A stretch of DNA of 64,000 nucleotides from Dactylonectria macrodidyma. Taxonomy: Eukaryota; Ascomycota; Sordariomycetes; Hypocreales; Nectriaceae. Location: the NCBI GenBank assembly GCA_020744425.1, contig JAGMUV010000003.1:4526001-4590000 (forward strand). Reading direction: 5' to 3'. Made by a program: the position numbers and the translations under genes. This document shows, piece by piece, positions 10,770-19,919 of the stretch. Below the pieces are notes generated by a model, which had not been told where the DNA came from, ran no database searches, and saw only the letters and a list, made by a program, of their open reading frames with translations. How positions within the stretch are numbered: position 1 is the first letter of the stretch; the number at the start of each line of letters is the position of its first letter.

Positions 10770-12449
10770 TCACTGCACCGGAGTTAAATTCGATTTTGCA
10801 GGACCGTTCACGCATAAGCCAGTGGGCGAGAACCTGCTGCCGTGAACTGGACAGTCAAACGACTTCTCCACGGCGTTCCAGCAAACGACCCCCTTCAAAT
10901 GCGGACAGAGGGCGCTCATCTTGGTGACGTTGCCGTTCTCATCCTTGTACACAGCAATGGGGTTGAGGGGCGACTCCTTCATCACACCGCCCGAGTCTGC
11001 GACCAGGTCCTCAATGTCAGTGATGTCGGGCTGCGCAATATGCTTGTATTGCGTGTTGATCTGCACGGCGTGCTTGATCATGGACGGAGCCGACTTGGCG
11101 ATGGAGGCGAGGCGCTTGGGAGAGTATAGCTTCGCCCATTGGGGGTTGGCATTGCCCTCGATCTCGTCGGCAATGAGCCTGCCCGCGATGACTCCATGAG
11201 TGAGGCCATTGCCAGAGTCGCCGGTTACCACGAAGACGCGGTCGCAGCCCTGGTTGATGCCGATAAAGGCCATGTAGTCCATAGGCTCGTTGACCTGTCC
11301 ACTCCACCTGTAGTCGACCGACCCAGCTTGAGTGAAACGTTCCCGAACCCAAGCCTCCAGCTCCTCGAATCGCCCCGTGGGATCTTCCTGGCCCACCTCG
11401 TGGTCACCGCCTCCCACAATGATGTAGTCGTCCTTGTCGTCGCACGCGGTGAGGCGAGTGTACTTGTATGCGTCGGCCGAGTCGTAGATGAAACAGTCCT
11501 CAACTGTGCCCTTTGGAACCCGAATGGCGACGGCATACGTTCGCATATAAGCCATTTCAGCAACCACAGAGAGCTTCTGGAGCGGAATGCAGGTTGCCTC
11601 AACGGCATAATCACACTCGACGGCATGGTCGTTCTGCGTCTGAACCTTGACTTTGGCGTTGCCTTGCTCCTCCACGGATACGACTCGGGTGTTGGCGAAG
11701 CCTTTGAAGTTCGGTTGCTTTAACAGCCATCTCAAGATCCCCGAGAGGTACAGAGTGGGATGGAATGCTGCCTGGTTGGCAAAAGCCACTCCGCCACGTT
11801 GATCCGGCTTACCATCCCAACCCTGGATGGTTAGATCCCCGTCGAACTTGACATCTAAGCCTAGCTCCTTGGCGAAATCAGCTTCTTTCCTCAGCTCCCC
11901 AATATCTTCGTCATGGCCCTTGTCACCGCGCTGGAACTGCGAAATCTCATAACCTGGGACGCGGCGGTACTCGCACTCAATCTCTAACTTCTCAGCGATG
12001 CTACCAACATGGCCGATAGCCCAGGTGTGACTTTCCGCGGCGGCTTTTGCGCCGTTGTCACCGTGCTTCTTCCTGATGTTGATGTAGTGGTCGTCCAGCG
12101 CGTTGGAGAGGTGCCCGCTCGTGCGACCCGTTTCTCCAGAGAGAACTTCGCGGGCTTCGAGCAGGATGACGTCCTTGCCGCGGCTTACGAGCTCATAGGC
12201 GGTAGATATACCGCTGATGCCAGCGCCGACGATACAGACGTTGGTCTTCAGATCTGAGTCTAGACTGCTGAATCGTGGACGGTCGCTGGCCTTGTCTCTG
12301 TGCACCCATACCGCTTCATTTGCACCCGATGTTTGATTGAACTGTCTGTCTATATCCTTTACAGTCATTGTGGCTGTTGTGTAAGCTCTCGTGTATTTGT
12401 TGTTAGCAGCGAGCTGGAAAAGCTTGATCCTTGGCAATCGCAGAAGCAT
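10770..12449 (-). CDS. FAD-dependent oxidoreductase (DAO family) with C-terminal Rieske [2Fe-2S] domain
   Basis: Predicted 559 aa, intronless. The N-terminus is basic and hydroxylated ('RLPRIKLFQL...TRAYTTAT') and could be a mitochondrial presequence; a second ATG at residue 28 gives a form without it. An FAD-binding GAGISG motif lies at 75-80 and 'EARE' follows at the end of strand beta-2. The DAO fold runs to about residue 430. A Rieske domain closes the protein, with cluster ligands C515-x-H517 and C533-x-x-H536. FAD-Rieske fusions of this type are widespread in fungi and bacteria, usually annotated as FAD-dependent oxidoreductases of unknown substrate. Electron transfer between flavin and the iron-sulfur centre is inferred. 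Confidence 0.92.
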   Translation of the reverse strand: MLLRLPRIKLFQLAANNKYTRAYTTATMTVKDIDRQFNQTSGANEAVWVHRDKASDRPRFSSLDSDLKTNVCIVGAGISGISTAYELVSRGKDVILLEAREVLSGETGRTSGHLSNALDDHYINIRKKHGDNGAKAAAESHTWAIGHVGSIAEKLEIECEYRRVPGYEISQFQRGDKGHDEDIGELRKEADFAKELGLDVKFDGDLTIQGWDGKPDQRGGVAFANQAAFHPTLYLSGILRWLLKQPNFKGFANTRVVSVEEQGNAKVKVQTQNDHAVECDYAVEATCIPLQKLSVVAEMAYMRTYAVAIRVPKGTVEDCFIYDSADAYKYTRLTACDDKDDYIIVGGGDHEVGQEDPTGRFEELEAWVRERFTQAGSVDYRWSGQVNEPMDYMAFIGINQGCDRVFVVTGDSGNGLTHGVIAGRLIADEIEGNANPQWAKLYSPKRLASIAKSAPSMIKHAVQINTQYKHIAQPDITDIEDLVADSGGVMKESPLNPIAVYKDENGNVTKMSALCPHLKGVVCWNAVEKSFDCPVHGSRFSPTGLCVNGPAKSNLTPVQ

Positions 12450-12714
12450 TGGGTGTTAGAGTGCTTGAGTTGTGAAGAAAACTGTCTTCTTTGACTTTGT
12501 GGCAGCAGGAACTCGCCGTTGATGGAGCGGACAGCTAATTTAGTAGTTGTCAGCAGCTGTCATTGAAACGTGAGCCGTCGTTTGGGAGAAAGACAAGGAG
12601 AGCACGACTGGAGGACCATTAACAAGCGACGACGGGAGATATAAGCAGAGGTATCGTGAACAAATGGTATATCGTGACGTCTACGGTTCTCAATTAGAGG
12701 GCGTCACCTATCGC

Positions 12715-12765
12715 TTTGATCGCGTCATGATGATCCTGTTGTTTTGATTGCGTCATGATGATCCT
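12715..12765. promoter_or_regulatory. Tandem 23-bp repeat in the divergent promoter
   Basis: Copies at 12715-12737 and 12743-12765 differ at one base and are 28 bp apart start to start. On the complementary strand each contains TGACG followed by CRATC, a bZIP/CRE-like core. A separate TGACGTC lies about 40 bp upstream, near 12675. They sit between the FAD-Rieske gene (minus) and the caleosin (plus), so either or both could be controlled from here. Function is inferred from position. Confidence 0.5.
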
Positions 12766-12972
12766 ACAGCGGGCAAATTATGCGAGTCTGTCATGATACA
12801 TGGCGGAGCCATTAGGATCACAGGTACCCAGAGACGTAAAATTTTAGGAGCCCGTGAAAATGACTAATCACAGTGTAGATAAGCAAAGGATGCGGCTAAA
12901 ATTAATCAATTTATCAATCGGTGGTCCATTGCCCTTCAGGTTGCTTTCAGTCGCTGATGAAAGCGCTGCTTT

Positions 12973-13698
12973 ATGGCACCCTCACTGTCACAGAGCCGCG
13001 CGAGTTCGAGACCTTTCCACATGATGATGATGAACTCAGACAGTCTTTACGATTCTGGTGCTCATCCCACGGCCCGCGGAACCTGGCCAGAAAAGTCCAG
13101 CAAAAAGGGCACGGTTGAAGAACCACTTACCGCGCTTCAGCAGCACATACAGTTCTGGGATCGCGACGAAGACGGTATCATTTATCCGATGGATGTTTAC
13201 AACGGGTTCCGCGAGCTTGGTTTCAACGTCCTCTTCTCCATCGGCTCTCTACTGATTCCGATTTTCTTCTCCTACCCTACCAGACTCGGCCACAGCTGGT
13301 TACCCGACCCGCTACTCAGAATATATGTCAAGGACATTCACAAGGCCAAACATGGGTCCGACACTGGCATTTACGACTTCGACGGGCACTTCAACTCGCA
13401 AAGGTTCGACCAGCTATTCGAGCGTTTTGATAGCTCGGGAGCTGGGGGCTTGAGCGCCAGTAACTTGATTGAGCTGTGGAAGAAGGACCGTTGTGCAGCA
13501 GACCCCGCGGGCTGGAGCTTCGCCTTTATGGAGTGGTGGACCACTTGGCTGCTGCTGCAGAGGGACGGGCTGGTCTGGAAAGACGATTTGAGGGCATGCT
13601 ATGATGGGAGCTTGTTCTGGAAGATTAAACGGGAGAGGGACAGGGGCCGTGTAGAAAAGAAGAGCTTTGGAATGAGAAACTTCTTTTATATGTTGTAG
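12973..13698 (+). CDS. Caleosin/peroxygenase-like lipid-droplet protein
   Basis: Predicted 241 aa, intronless. A single calcium-binding EF-hand loop 'DRDEDGIIYPMD' (about residues 59-70) precedes a hydrophobic segment with a proline knot ('LLIPIFFSYPTRL'). The block 'GSDTGIYDFDGHF' and the C-terminal 'FMEWWTTWLLL' with following basic tail match fungal caleosins. Members attach to lipid droplets and many are haem peroxygenases acting on unsaturated fatty acids. The N-terminal 40 residues, including a Met-rich stretch, are poorly conserved, so the exact start is uncertain; in-frame Met codons lie up to 20 residues downstream. Confidence 0.9.
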   Translation: MAPSLSQSRASSRPFHMMMMNSDSLYDSGAHPTARGTWPEKSSKKGTVEEPLTALQQHIQFWDRDEDGIIYPMDVYNGFRELGFNVLFSIGSLLIPIFFSYPTRLGHSWLPDPLLRIYVKDIHKAKHGSDTGIYDFDGHFNSQRFDQLFERFDSSGAGGLSASNLIELWKKDRCAADPAGWSFAFMEWWTTWLLLQRDGLVWKDDLRACYDGSLFWKIKRERDRGRVEKKSFGMRNFFYML

Positions 13699-13926
13699 TC
13701 AGGTATAGGATATACAACTGACACTCAAATTATATAGATGGATGAAACGTCTCTGGCCGCCATCCTTCCGCTTTGACCAGGAACCGGCTTCTACGAGCAT
13801 TTGGCCAGATATGAAATACGAAGTGGTCGTCCAGTCATCAGTGGCCCTCATCTAGGACAAAAATCACGATACCGCCAATCTTACTGTTCCACTCAGTTTC
13901 CACATCCTCCAACTTCACCTTTCAAA

Positions 13927-16900
13927 TTATCCCTCCTTGGCAGCCTCAAGAGGGACCTTCGGCATCCCTGAAGTCTCCCCGTACCGACACTCCGCATCAT
14001 ATTCGTGTCCTTGCATACTTAACTTCAGTGCCTTCTGAAAGTCTTCATCGTCCTTATCCTCTGTCGCAGTGGCACGGCCCTTGCCTTTGTTCTGATGGTA
14101 CCCTTCCAAGAGGCTTTGCTTCTTGACGTACTCCATCACAACTTCTTCTTCCGTCTTCTCTTGTGTCGTTTTCTCCCCCTGCTGTCCGTGTTGTTGCGCC
14201 TCGAACTCACTTTGCGTGGTGCCCGCGAGATGCCCCTGATGATATGAAGGGGGTCGCTGGACGCCTGGTGACTGACCAGCCACGGCTGCCGCCTTCTCCG
14301 CCATCTTTTCGAATTTTCCTCTTACCCGCTCGAACTCCTCGTCTTCCTCGTCATCGAGACCCATATCCGACTCCCATTCACTGCCGCTGCTCCTCTGTCT
14401 CTGTTCCCTCAGACTCTGCGTCATGACTCGCTTCAGCTGTCTCTGATACTTCAATGCTTCGCTTGCGTATCGCTGAGCCTCGGCTTCGCTGGACGCCATC
14501 GCCTGGCGCAAATTCTCCTGATATTCCCGGTGATCTGCAGCTTCTTGTCGTTGGTGCTGAAGCTGAGACGCGTTTTCCTGAATCGCCCGCTCCACATCGG
14601 CATCCTCTTCTGTGTTTCCACTTGACGTCTCCTGAACTGATAGTCGAATGGTATCGCTGATTTCAGCCGCTCTCAGCGATTCTTCGGTGGCCCTGTTGGC
14701 AGGGCGCAAAGAAGACTGTGAACCACCCATGGCGAGCATGGTATTTTCGGAATCTTGGGTCGGAGGATCTGCACTGTTGGCGGACTGAGCGGAACTCGCG
14801 GTATGTCGGCAGTGTTGGCGGGCCTCTCTGTCTCTGTCCTCCATGTTCTTCTTTCGCTGTGCTTCCAGGATATCTCGCACCATCTCGTCAGGGTTGGCTT
14901 TTTTCTTCAAGTATTTCTGGATCAGCTTCCACCGAACGATGACGTCTTGCTTTTCTGCATCGGAGCTTTGTAGCCACTCCTCGTATCCTTGAGCTGCCCT
15001 AGACGCGACGATGTAGTTCTGCACATTGCTGCCGAATAGCTTCTGCACCTCTTTGTGTACTCCCTTCATCATATAAGCGGGGATACAAAAGAGGGCTGCG
15101 CCTGGCTTGGTTACAAATCCTCCGATCCCTTTGCCGATTCCTTTCAAAAAGCCGGTAGCACCCTCTTTCTGAGCCCCTTTCCAAGGCTGAGTGAACAGGC
15201 CAGTAACGCCATCGTACCAGCCAAAACCAAACTCTTTTCCTACTGCCTTGACGCCTGACTTGAAATCGTTGACTCGTTCTTGAGGGCGCACGGTATCGTC
15301 TCCCCAAAGCTTAGGGACATTGTGAAACCCTTTAGTAAAACTCACAGAGAGTTCCATAGGTGATTGCACGACCGCCTTTACGATACGCCCAAGGCCTTTG
15401 CTCGTGTGCACTCCAGTCTGGCGCAGCATGTCATGGTCATGGTCCTTGCCAGAGCTGGATTCATTCCGCCTGCGGAATCGACTTGGGCTAGCGTCGTCTT
15501 GTTTGGGGCCCAACTGGCCTTGCAATGCATCGGACATGGAGCTTGACCCGATGTTCGAAGTGGAAGATGATAGACCGGAGAGATTGGGAGGACTCGGAGC
15601 ACGAGCAAGAGATTCCTGCACACTCAAGCTCGTCAGACTTTGTTCTGGCGAAGGACCCATCGGAGTTGATCTTCCCCCCATATGTGAGGTCTCGCTTTTA
15701 CTTGCGGTTGTCGGCAATGATGCTTGGGACTGCTGTCGGCTGGACGACGCAGACGGAATGGGCAAAGCTTTCAACGTCTCCGAGGGAAAGTCGGCTATCC
15801 CCATCGCCATGCTGCTAAACGCCCTACACATTGCCGTAAAACCTCCGGATATTGGATCCCAAGGACCTTCGTCTGTGTAATATTCTTGTGGTCTAAAGAG
15901 CTTCAAGTCATGGAAATCCAAAAGATTTGCATTCGCCAAAGTACAGGCAGCAAAAGCGCTCAACCTGACCTGGGTGCGCTTGATGCGCCACGTAGCGGGT
16001 CGAGATGGTGCAAGGGTGCAACGGAGCCGGTCAGCCTCGAGATACTGATGGAACGACTGAGCACCCATGTCGCTGCCTCGCTCCGCCGCCATCTTGCTTG
16101 CGAGTTCTTTGGCGCGTTCCAGGCTTTCGGGTTTCAAGCAGAAGTTGATGGCATCGGATAGTTTGTCCGCTGTGAGCTGTTTGTGAGGGATCGGATCGGG
16201 GCCGGCGCCTGCTCGCGAGACCATGGCGCCCCAGAAAGGCTGGTCTCCAAAGAAGGGAACAACTAAAGTCGGCCGGCCTGCGGTAATGCCTGCCGCCGTG
16301 GTTCCTGCGCCGCCATGGTGAACGACGCACGAGACGTGCTTGAAAAGCCAGTCATGAGGCACGTTGCCTAGCATGAAGACGCCGTCGGGGATGCGAAGCT
16401 CGTCCGCGCCCATGCCTCCCCAGCCTTTGGAAAGGAGGACACGCTGGCCAGTCTTCCTCGCGGCCTCGAAGATGAGCTCCGTCATCGCATTGGGATCGTC
16501 CAAAACGATGCTCCCGAATCCTATATAGACAGGGGGTGGACCGGCGTCGAGAAATGCCTCGAGGTCAGGGGCAGGGGTGTAGTTGGAGGCCAAGTTGAGA
16601 AAGCAGAACCCCGAGATGGATATGTGAGGGCCCCAGTCTTTCGGTTTGGGTATCAGGGCCGGAGACCAGCAGTAGGTGTGAGGGACTTTGAGACGCTGGA
16701 GCATCCCAGGGGCCCAGATCAGACTCACGGGATCCAAACCGAGACACTTGGCGCGAAATCGGTTAATGATGTCACCTAGGCCCTGCCACGCGAGGAGTTC
16801 GATCATAGCATAACTTATGTAATTAGTGAGTTGGGGGTCAGCATTGGAGGACTGGATGTTGGCTAGCGGATGGGGAAAGGCCTGGGTGGGAGAATATGGC

Positions 16901-17847
16901 ATAGTGAACATGATATGGAGAGGGATGCCCAGCTTCTCTGCGCAATGGATGTGGGCAAAGCTTGGGGGGTTAGCGATGATGCAGTCGGCGACGAAGGGCC
17001 TTGCTGCAGGTTCGGAGCCAGGGTCGTCGTTCCCAGAGGGCTCGGAAAGGTCATCGTCGGCAGCACGAAGACCCATTCCGTCACCGGCTTTGTAGCATGA
17101 TCGCCAGCAGCCTTGAATGTACTCGGCAACATCTCTTCTTCGCTGGCCGACATCTCCATTTAGCAAACTACGAAAGCTCGGCATCAGGCCTGGATTCTTG
17201 ACCATGAAGGCCATTAGCTCGGAGGGGTCGCCGCCGATGCTGAAGAATTCCAGGCCATTCTCCTGCACAAAGTCCTTGAAGTGGGGATGAGTCGCCAGGC
17301 GTACGCGATGGCCGTAGGTGTCCTTTAAGACTTTTCCCAAGGCAACGAAGGGTTGCACGTCTCCGCGCGAACCCACAACCTGGATGACGACGTTCAAGGG
17401 GGGCGGTGGAGGAACTTGAACTCCCTCGCCTCCCAAGGAAGGAGGAATGTAGGGGAGAGGAGGCGGACGACTACCTTGGACACTCTGGACCTGTTGGCGT
17501 AAAGAAGGAGTAAAGATCTGGGACAAACGCCGGTTGAGCTGGTTGATGCGGATGTTGACACGGCCATCGTCGGTGACACAGGCACTGGTGCCCAGACCGT
17601 CTTTTTCGTTGCGGATCTCGCCGTAGATGTCACCGTAAGCAGGAGGGGGCATGCCGTCCTCGGCCGGATCGGGAGTGATGAGGTCTGTCTTTTGCAGGAG
17701 GGCATCCTGTCTCCTTGGGGGTCTTGCGGGATTGGTCTGGGCGGCAGCGGCAGCTTGTGCTTGCAGAAGTATGGATTGCTGCACGACGGTCTCCGGGATG
17801 GGTCGGCCCTGGCCCTCTTCAGAGGGAGATTGGGATTGGTTAGCCAT
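13927..17847 (-). CDS. Sterol 3-beta-glucosyltransferase (GT1), long form with ubiquitin-interacting-motif tail
   Basis: A 1306-residue intronless frame. The GT28/GT1 N-domain starts at about residue 151 ('LNVVIQVVGSRGDVQPF'). The UDP-sugar site is the 'HHGGAGTTAAG' region near residue 505, followed by 'FFGDQPFWG'. This combination marks sterol glucosyltransferases, which transfer glucose from UDP-glucose to ergosterol. A second module (about 830-970: 'SVSFTKGFHNVPKLWGDD', 'GFGWYDGVTGL', 'KGIGKGIGGFVTKPGA') is a conserved block also seen in Vps13-type lipid-transfer proteins. The Gln/Glu-rich tail contains helices of ubiquitin-interacting-motif type, the clearest being 'DEDFQKALKLSMQGHE' near residue 1275. 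PPxY motifs occur at about residue 68 (PPAY) and in the tail (PPSY). The protein has no transmembrane segment. Confidence 0.93.
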   Translation of the reverse strand: MANQSQSPSEEGQGRPIPETVVQQSILLQAQAAAAAQTNPARPPRRQDALLQKTDLITPDPAEDGMPPPAYGDIYGEIRNEKDGLGTSACVTDDGRVNIRINQLNRRLSQIFTPSLRQQVQSVQGSRPPPLPYIPPSLGGEGVQVPPPPPLNVVIQVVGSRGDVQPFVALGKVLKDTYGHRVRLATHPHFKDFVQENGLEFFSIGGDPSELMAFMVKNPGLMPSFRSLLNGDVGQRRRDVAEYIQGCWRSCYKAGDGMGLRAADDDLSEPSGNDDPGSEPAARPFVADCIIANPPSFAHIHCAEKLGIPLHIMFTMPYSPTQAFPHPLANIQSSNADPQLTNYISYAMIELLAWQGLGDIINRFRAKCLGLDPVSLIWAPGMLQRLKVPHTYCWSPALIPKPKDWGPHISISGFCFLNLASNYTPAPDLEAFLDAGPPPVYIGFGSIVLDDPNAMTELIFEAARKTGQRVLLSKGWGGMGADELRIPDGVFMLGNVPHDWLFKHVSCVVHHGGAGTTAAGITAGRPTLVVPFFGDQPFWGAMVSRAGAGPDPIPHKQLTADKLSDAINFCLKPESLERAKELASKMAAERGSDMGAQSFHQYLEADRLRCTLAPSRPATWRIKRTQVRLSAFAACTLANANLLDFHDLKLFRPQEYYTDEGPWDPISGGFTAMCRAFSSMAMGIADFPSETLKALPIPSASSSRQQSQASLPTTASKSETSHMGGRSTPMGPSPEQSLTSLSVQESLARAPSPPNLSGLSSSTSNIGSSSMSDALQGQLGPKQDDASPSRFRRRNESSSGKDHDHDMLRQTGVHTSKGLGRIVKAVVQSPMELSVSFTKGFHNVPKLWGDDTVRPQERVNDFKSGVKAVGKEFGFGWYDGVTGLFTQPWKGAQKEGATGFLKGIGKGIGGFVTKPGAALFCIPAYMMKGVHKEVQKLFGSNVQNYIVASRAAQGYEEWLQSSDAEKQDVIVRWKLIQKYLKKKANPDEMVRDILEAQRKKNMEDRDREARQHCRHTASSAQSANSADPPTQDSENTMLAMGGSQSSLRPANRATEESLRAAEISDTIRLSVQETSSGNTEEDADVERAIQENASQLQHQRQEAADHREYQENLRQAMASSEAEAQRYASEALKYQRQLKRVMTQSLREQRQRSSGSEWESDMGLDDEEDEEFERVRGKFEKMAEKAAAVAGQSPGVQRPPSYHQGHLAGTTQSEFEAQQHGQQGEKTTQEKTEEEVVMEYVKKQSLLEGYHQNKGKGRATATEDKDDEDFQKALKLSMQGHEYDAECRYGETSGMPKVPLEAAKEG

Positions 17848-18658
17848 GCTGTTACTGAGAGAAGGCAGGCTGGGTTCGCTTCAGTCAGTCATGGCATCAG
17901 TATTATGTCGTTGGAAAGCGACTGAGGCGAGTGGCTGAGTGAGGTGACGCGGCTGTATAGAGAGAGGGTCGGAGAGATTCTGTCATAGATGCATACTGTG
18001 GTAGCAGGCATGAGTTTCGATGATACGACGCCACTAAGCTATCTAATATATTAACCTATTATAGTTATATTTTCTCTGCTGAACCACATCTCAAAATACA
18101 TGTATAAAGGCGGGCTCTCTTTTCTAGTTAGGCGGTTACGAGGTAATTTTTTTTTTGGTTAGACGGATACGAGATGCTCGCCCGTACGCCAATCAAGAGT
18201 CGTGGCTTAGACAGGCTTAACTACTCTCAGCTATGTAGCGCGTCGATGCGCAAGGGGTCAACGCTAACCTGCTTGGTCCCCCGGTCCTCTAAGCCTCGTA
18301 ACTTCGCAGTTTCGCAGTACCTATCTGCAGCTGAGTTGGGCGAATCATGCCATGCGGGCCCCGAAATTAAGGCTGGACAGGCTGGCTGTAGGATTGTCTC
18401 GTAAATATCTAACCCCTTTTGGACTGAAGTCGTGAATTGCGAAGGCATGCAGACAGATCCTGAGAGTCGATGTCAATGCTGCGAATAGTGCAGAGGATAT
18501 ACTGTACATATATATACGAGCGGGAGTGCTTTATGGTGATGGGCCAAGATCAAATCATCAAACCAACCAAGCAAAACATTATAAGCACGAGCCTCTCATT
18601 CTTTTTTCTATTTCCTCGCTCTAGAATTTAATCTCATATTTTCGAATTTACAGTCAAG
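17848..18658. other. Intergenic; divergent promoter region
   Basis: This is the shared upstream region of the sterol glucosyltransferase (minus) and the RTA1 gene (plus). A TATA-like 'TATATATA' near 18507 lies about 150 bp before the RTA1 start, followed by a CA-rich then pyrimidine-rich leader typical of fungal 5' UTRs. Two copies of a 'GTTAGRCGGWTACGAG' word lie near 18127 and 18158. Confidence 0.5.
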
Positions 18659-19685
18659 ATGTCAGACTCTTGTCCTCTCCAAAGCATTGTCAACTGTACC
18701 GTGGGAACATGTCCCCTCAGCTGCGCTCAGGTGGAATATGTACCCACCCTTGCTGGAAATGCCGTCTATGCTGCTGCTTTTGGCCTGCTTCTGATCGCGC
18801 AGCTCGGGCTCGGCATTAAGTACAAGACTTGGGGATTCATGGTCGGCATGATCTGTGGTCTCGTTCTTGAGGTTGTTGGGTATGCCGGCAGAATCATGTT
18901 GCATGACAACCCATTTGACTTCAACAATTTCATCATGTAAGCCTTCTCTTCCCCCCTCAATCCTCCATCCCGTCCAAATCCGAGAACATAGTCCTGACAA
19001 CCCTCATAGCTATCTTGTCCCCCTAACAATCGCCCCCGCCTTCCTCGCCGGCGCCGTATACCTCTGCCTCTCCCGCATAATCATCGTCTACGGCCAGCAA
19101 ATCTCCCGCTTCAGCCCGCGCACCTACGCAATCACTTTCATGACAAGCGACTTCATCTCGCTCGTCCTTCAAGGCGCCGGCGGCGGGCTCGCAGCCACAG
19201 CCAATGATCACTCTGGGAGCGAGACAGGAAGAGCCATCATGGTTGCTGGTGTTGTGTCTCAAGTCGTCTCGTTGCTCATCTTCATGGGCCTGGGTTTGGA
19301 ATTCATATTCCGCCTGCGCAGGACCAGTGAGAGCGCCAAGGATGTACGCTTCGTCGAGCTGAGGGACACGAAGAAGTTCACTTGGTTCCAATATGCGCTC
19401 GGCGCGGCTGTGGTGCTCATCTTCATCCGTTCGGTATACCGTGTTGCGGAGCTGCAGCAAGGTTTCAATGGGCCCATTGCCAATGACGAGGTGTCTTTTA
19501 TGATCTTAGAGGGGCCGATGATTTTCCTGGCAGCGCTTGCGATGACGGTACTGCACCCTGGTATTGCGTTTGATGGAAAGTGGAACAGAGCGGCTTGGTC
19601 AGTTAAGCAGTCCAGAAAGGTTGCTTTTGCCACGAGCAGCTCGTCTATGGAAGACATTCACTTAGAGCAGAGGTATAAACCTTGA
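18659..19685 (+). CDS. RTA1-like seven-transmembrane protein
   Basis: Two exons, 18659-18936 and 19010-19685, give 317 aa; the intron is 73 bp with GT-AG ends and joins '..NNFII' to 'YLVPLTIAPAFLAGAVY'. Seven hydrophobic segments fit the fungal RTA1 family, and landmarks are 'GYAGRI', 'PAFLAGAVYL', 'FMTSDFISLVLQGAGGG' and 'RSVYRVAELQQG'. Characterised relatives (Rta1, Rsb1) influence resistance to aminocholesterols or sphingoid bases, probably as lipid translocases or sensors in the plasma membrane. A Cys-rich extracellular N-terminus precedes the first segment. The specific lipid is unknown. Confidence 0.93.
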
Positions 19686-19919
19686 AGTTATTCGGCTGAG
19701 GGCGAAAGTGCGCGTGTAGAATCTCGGATTAGATTTTCTTGCGGTTATTTTGGAACTTGGCGAGGTATATATATATAGCTCGATCAACAATGCAGTTAGG
19801 ATTAGCTGGTGTTTTGGGTCACTGTATTGACGGCCAGAGTCTTGACTGGAAAACCCTGGAGGCGTATCACAAATAGCGCTTTCTACTTCTAGAACAACTA
19901 ACAGCAGATACCCACTGCA

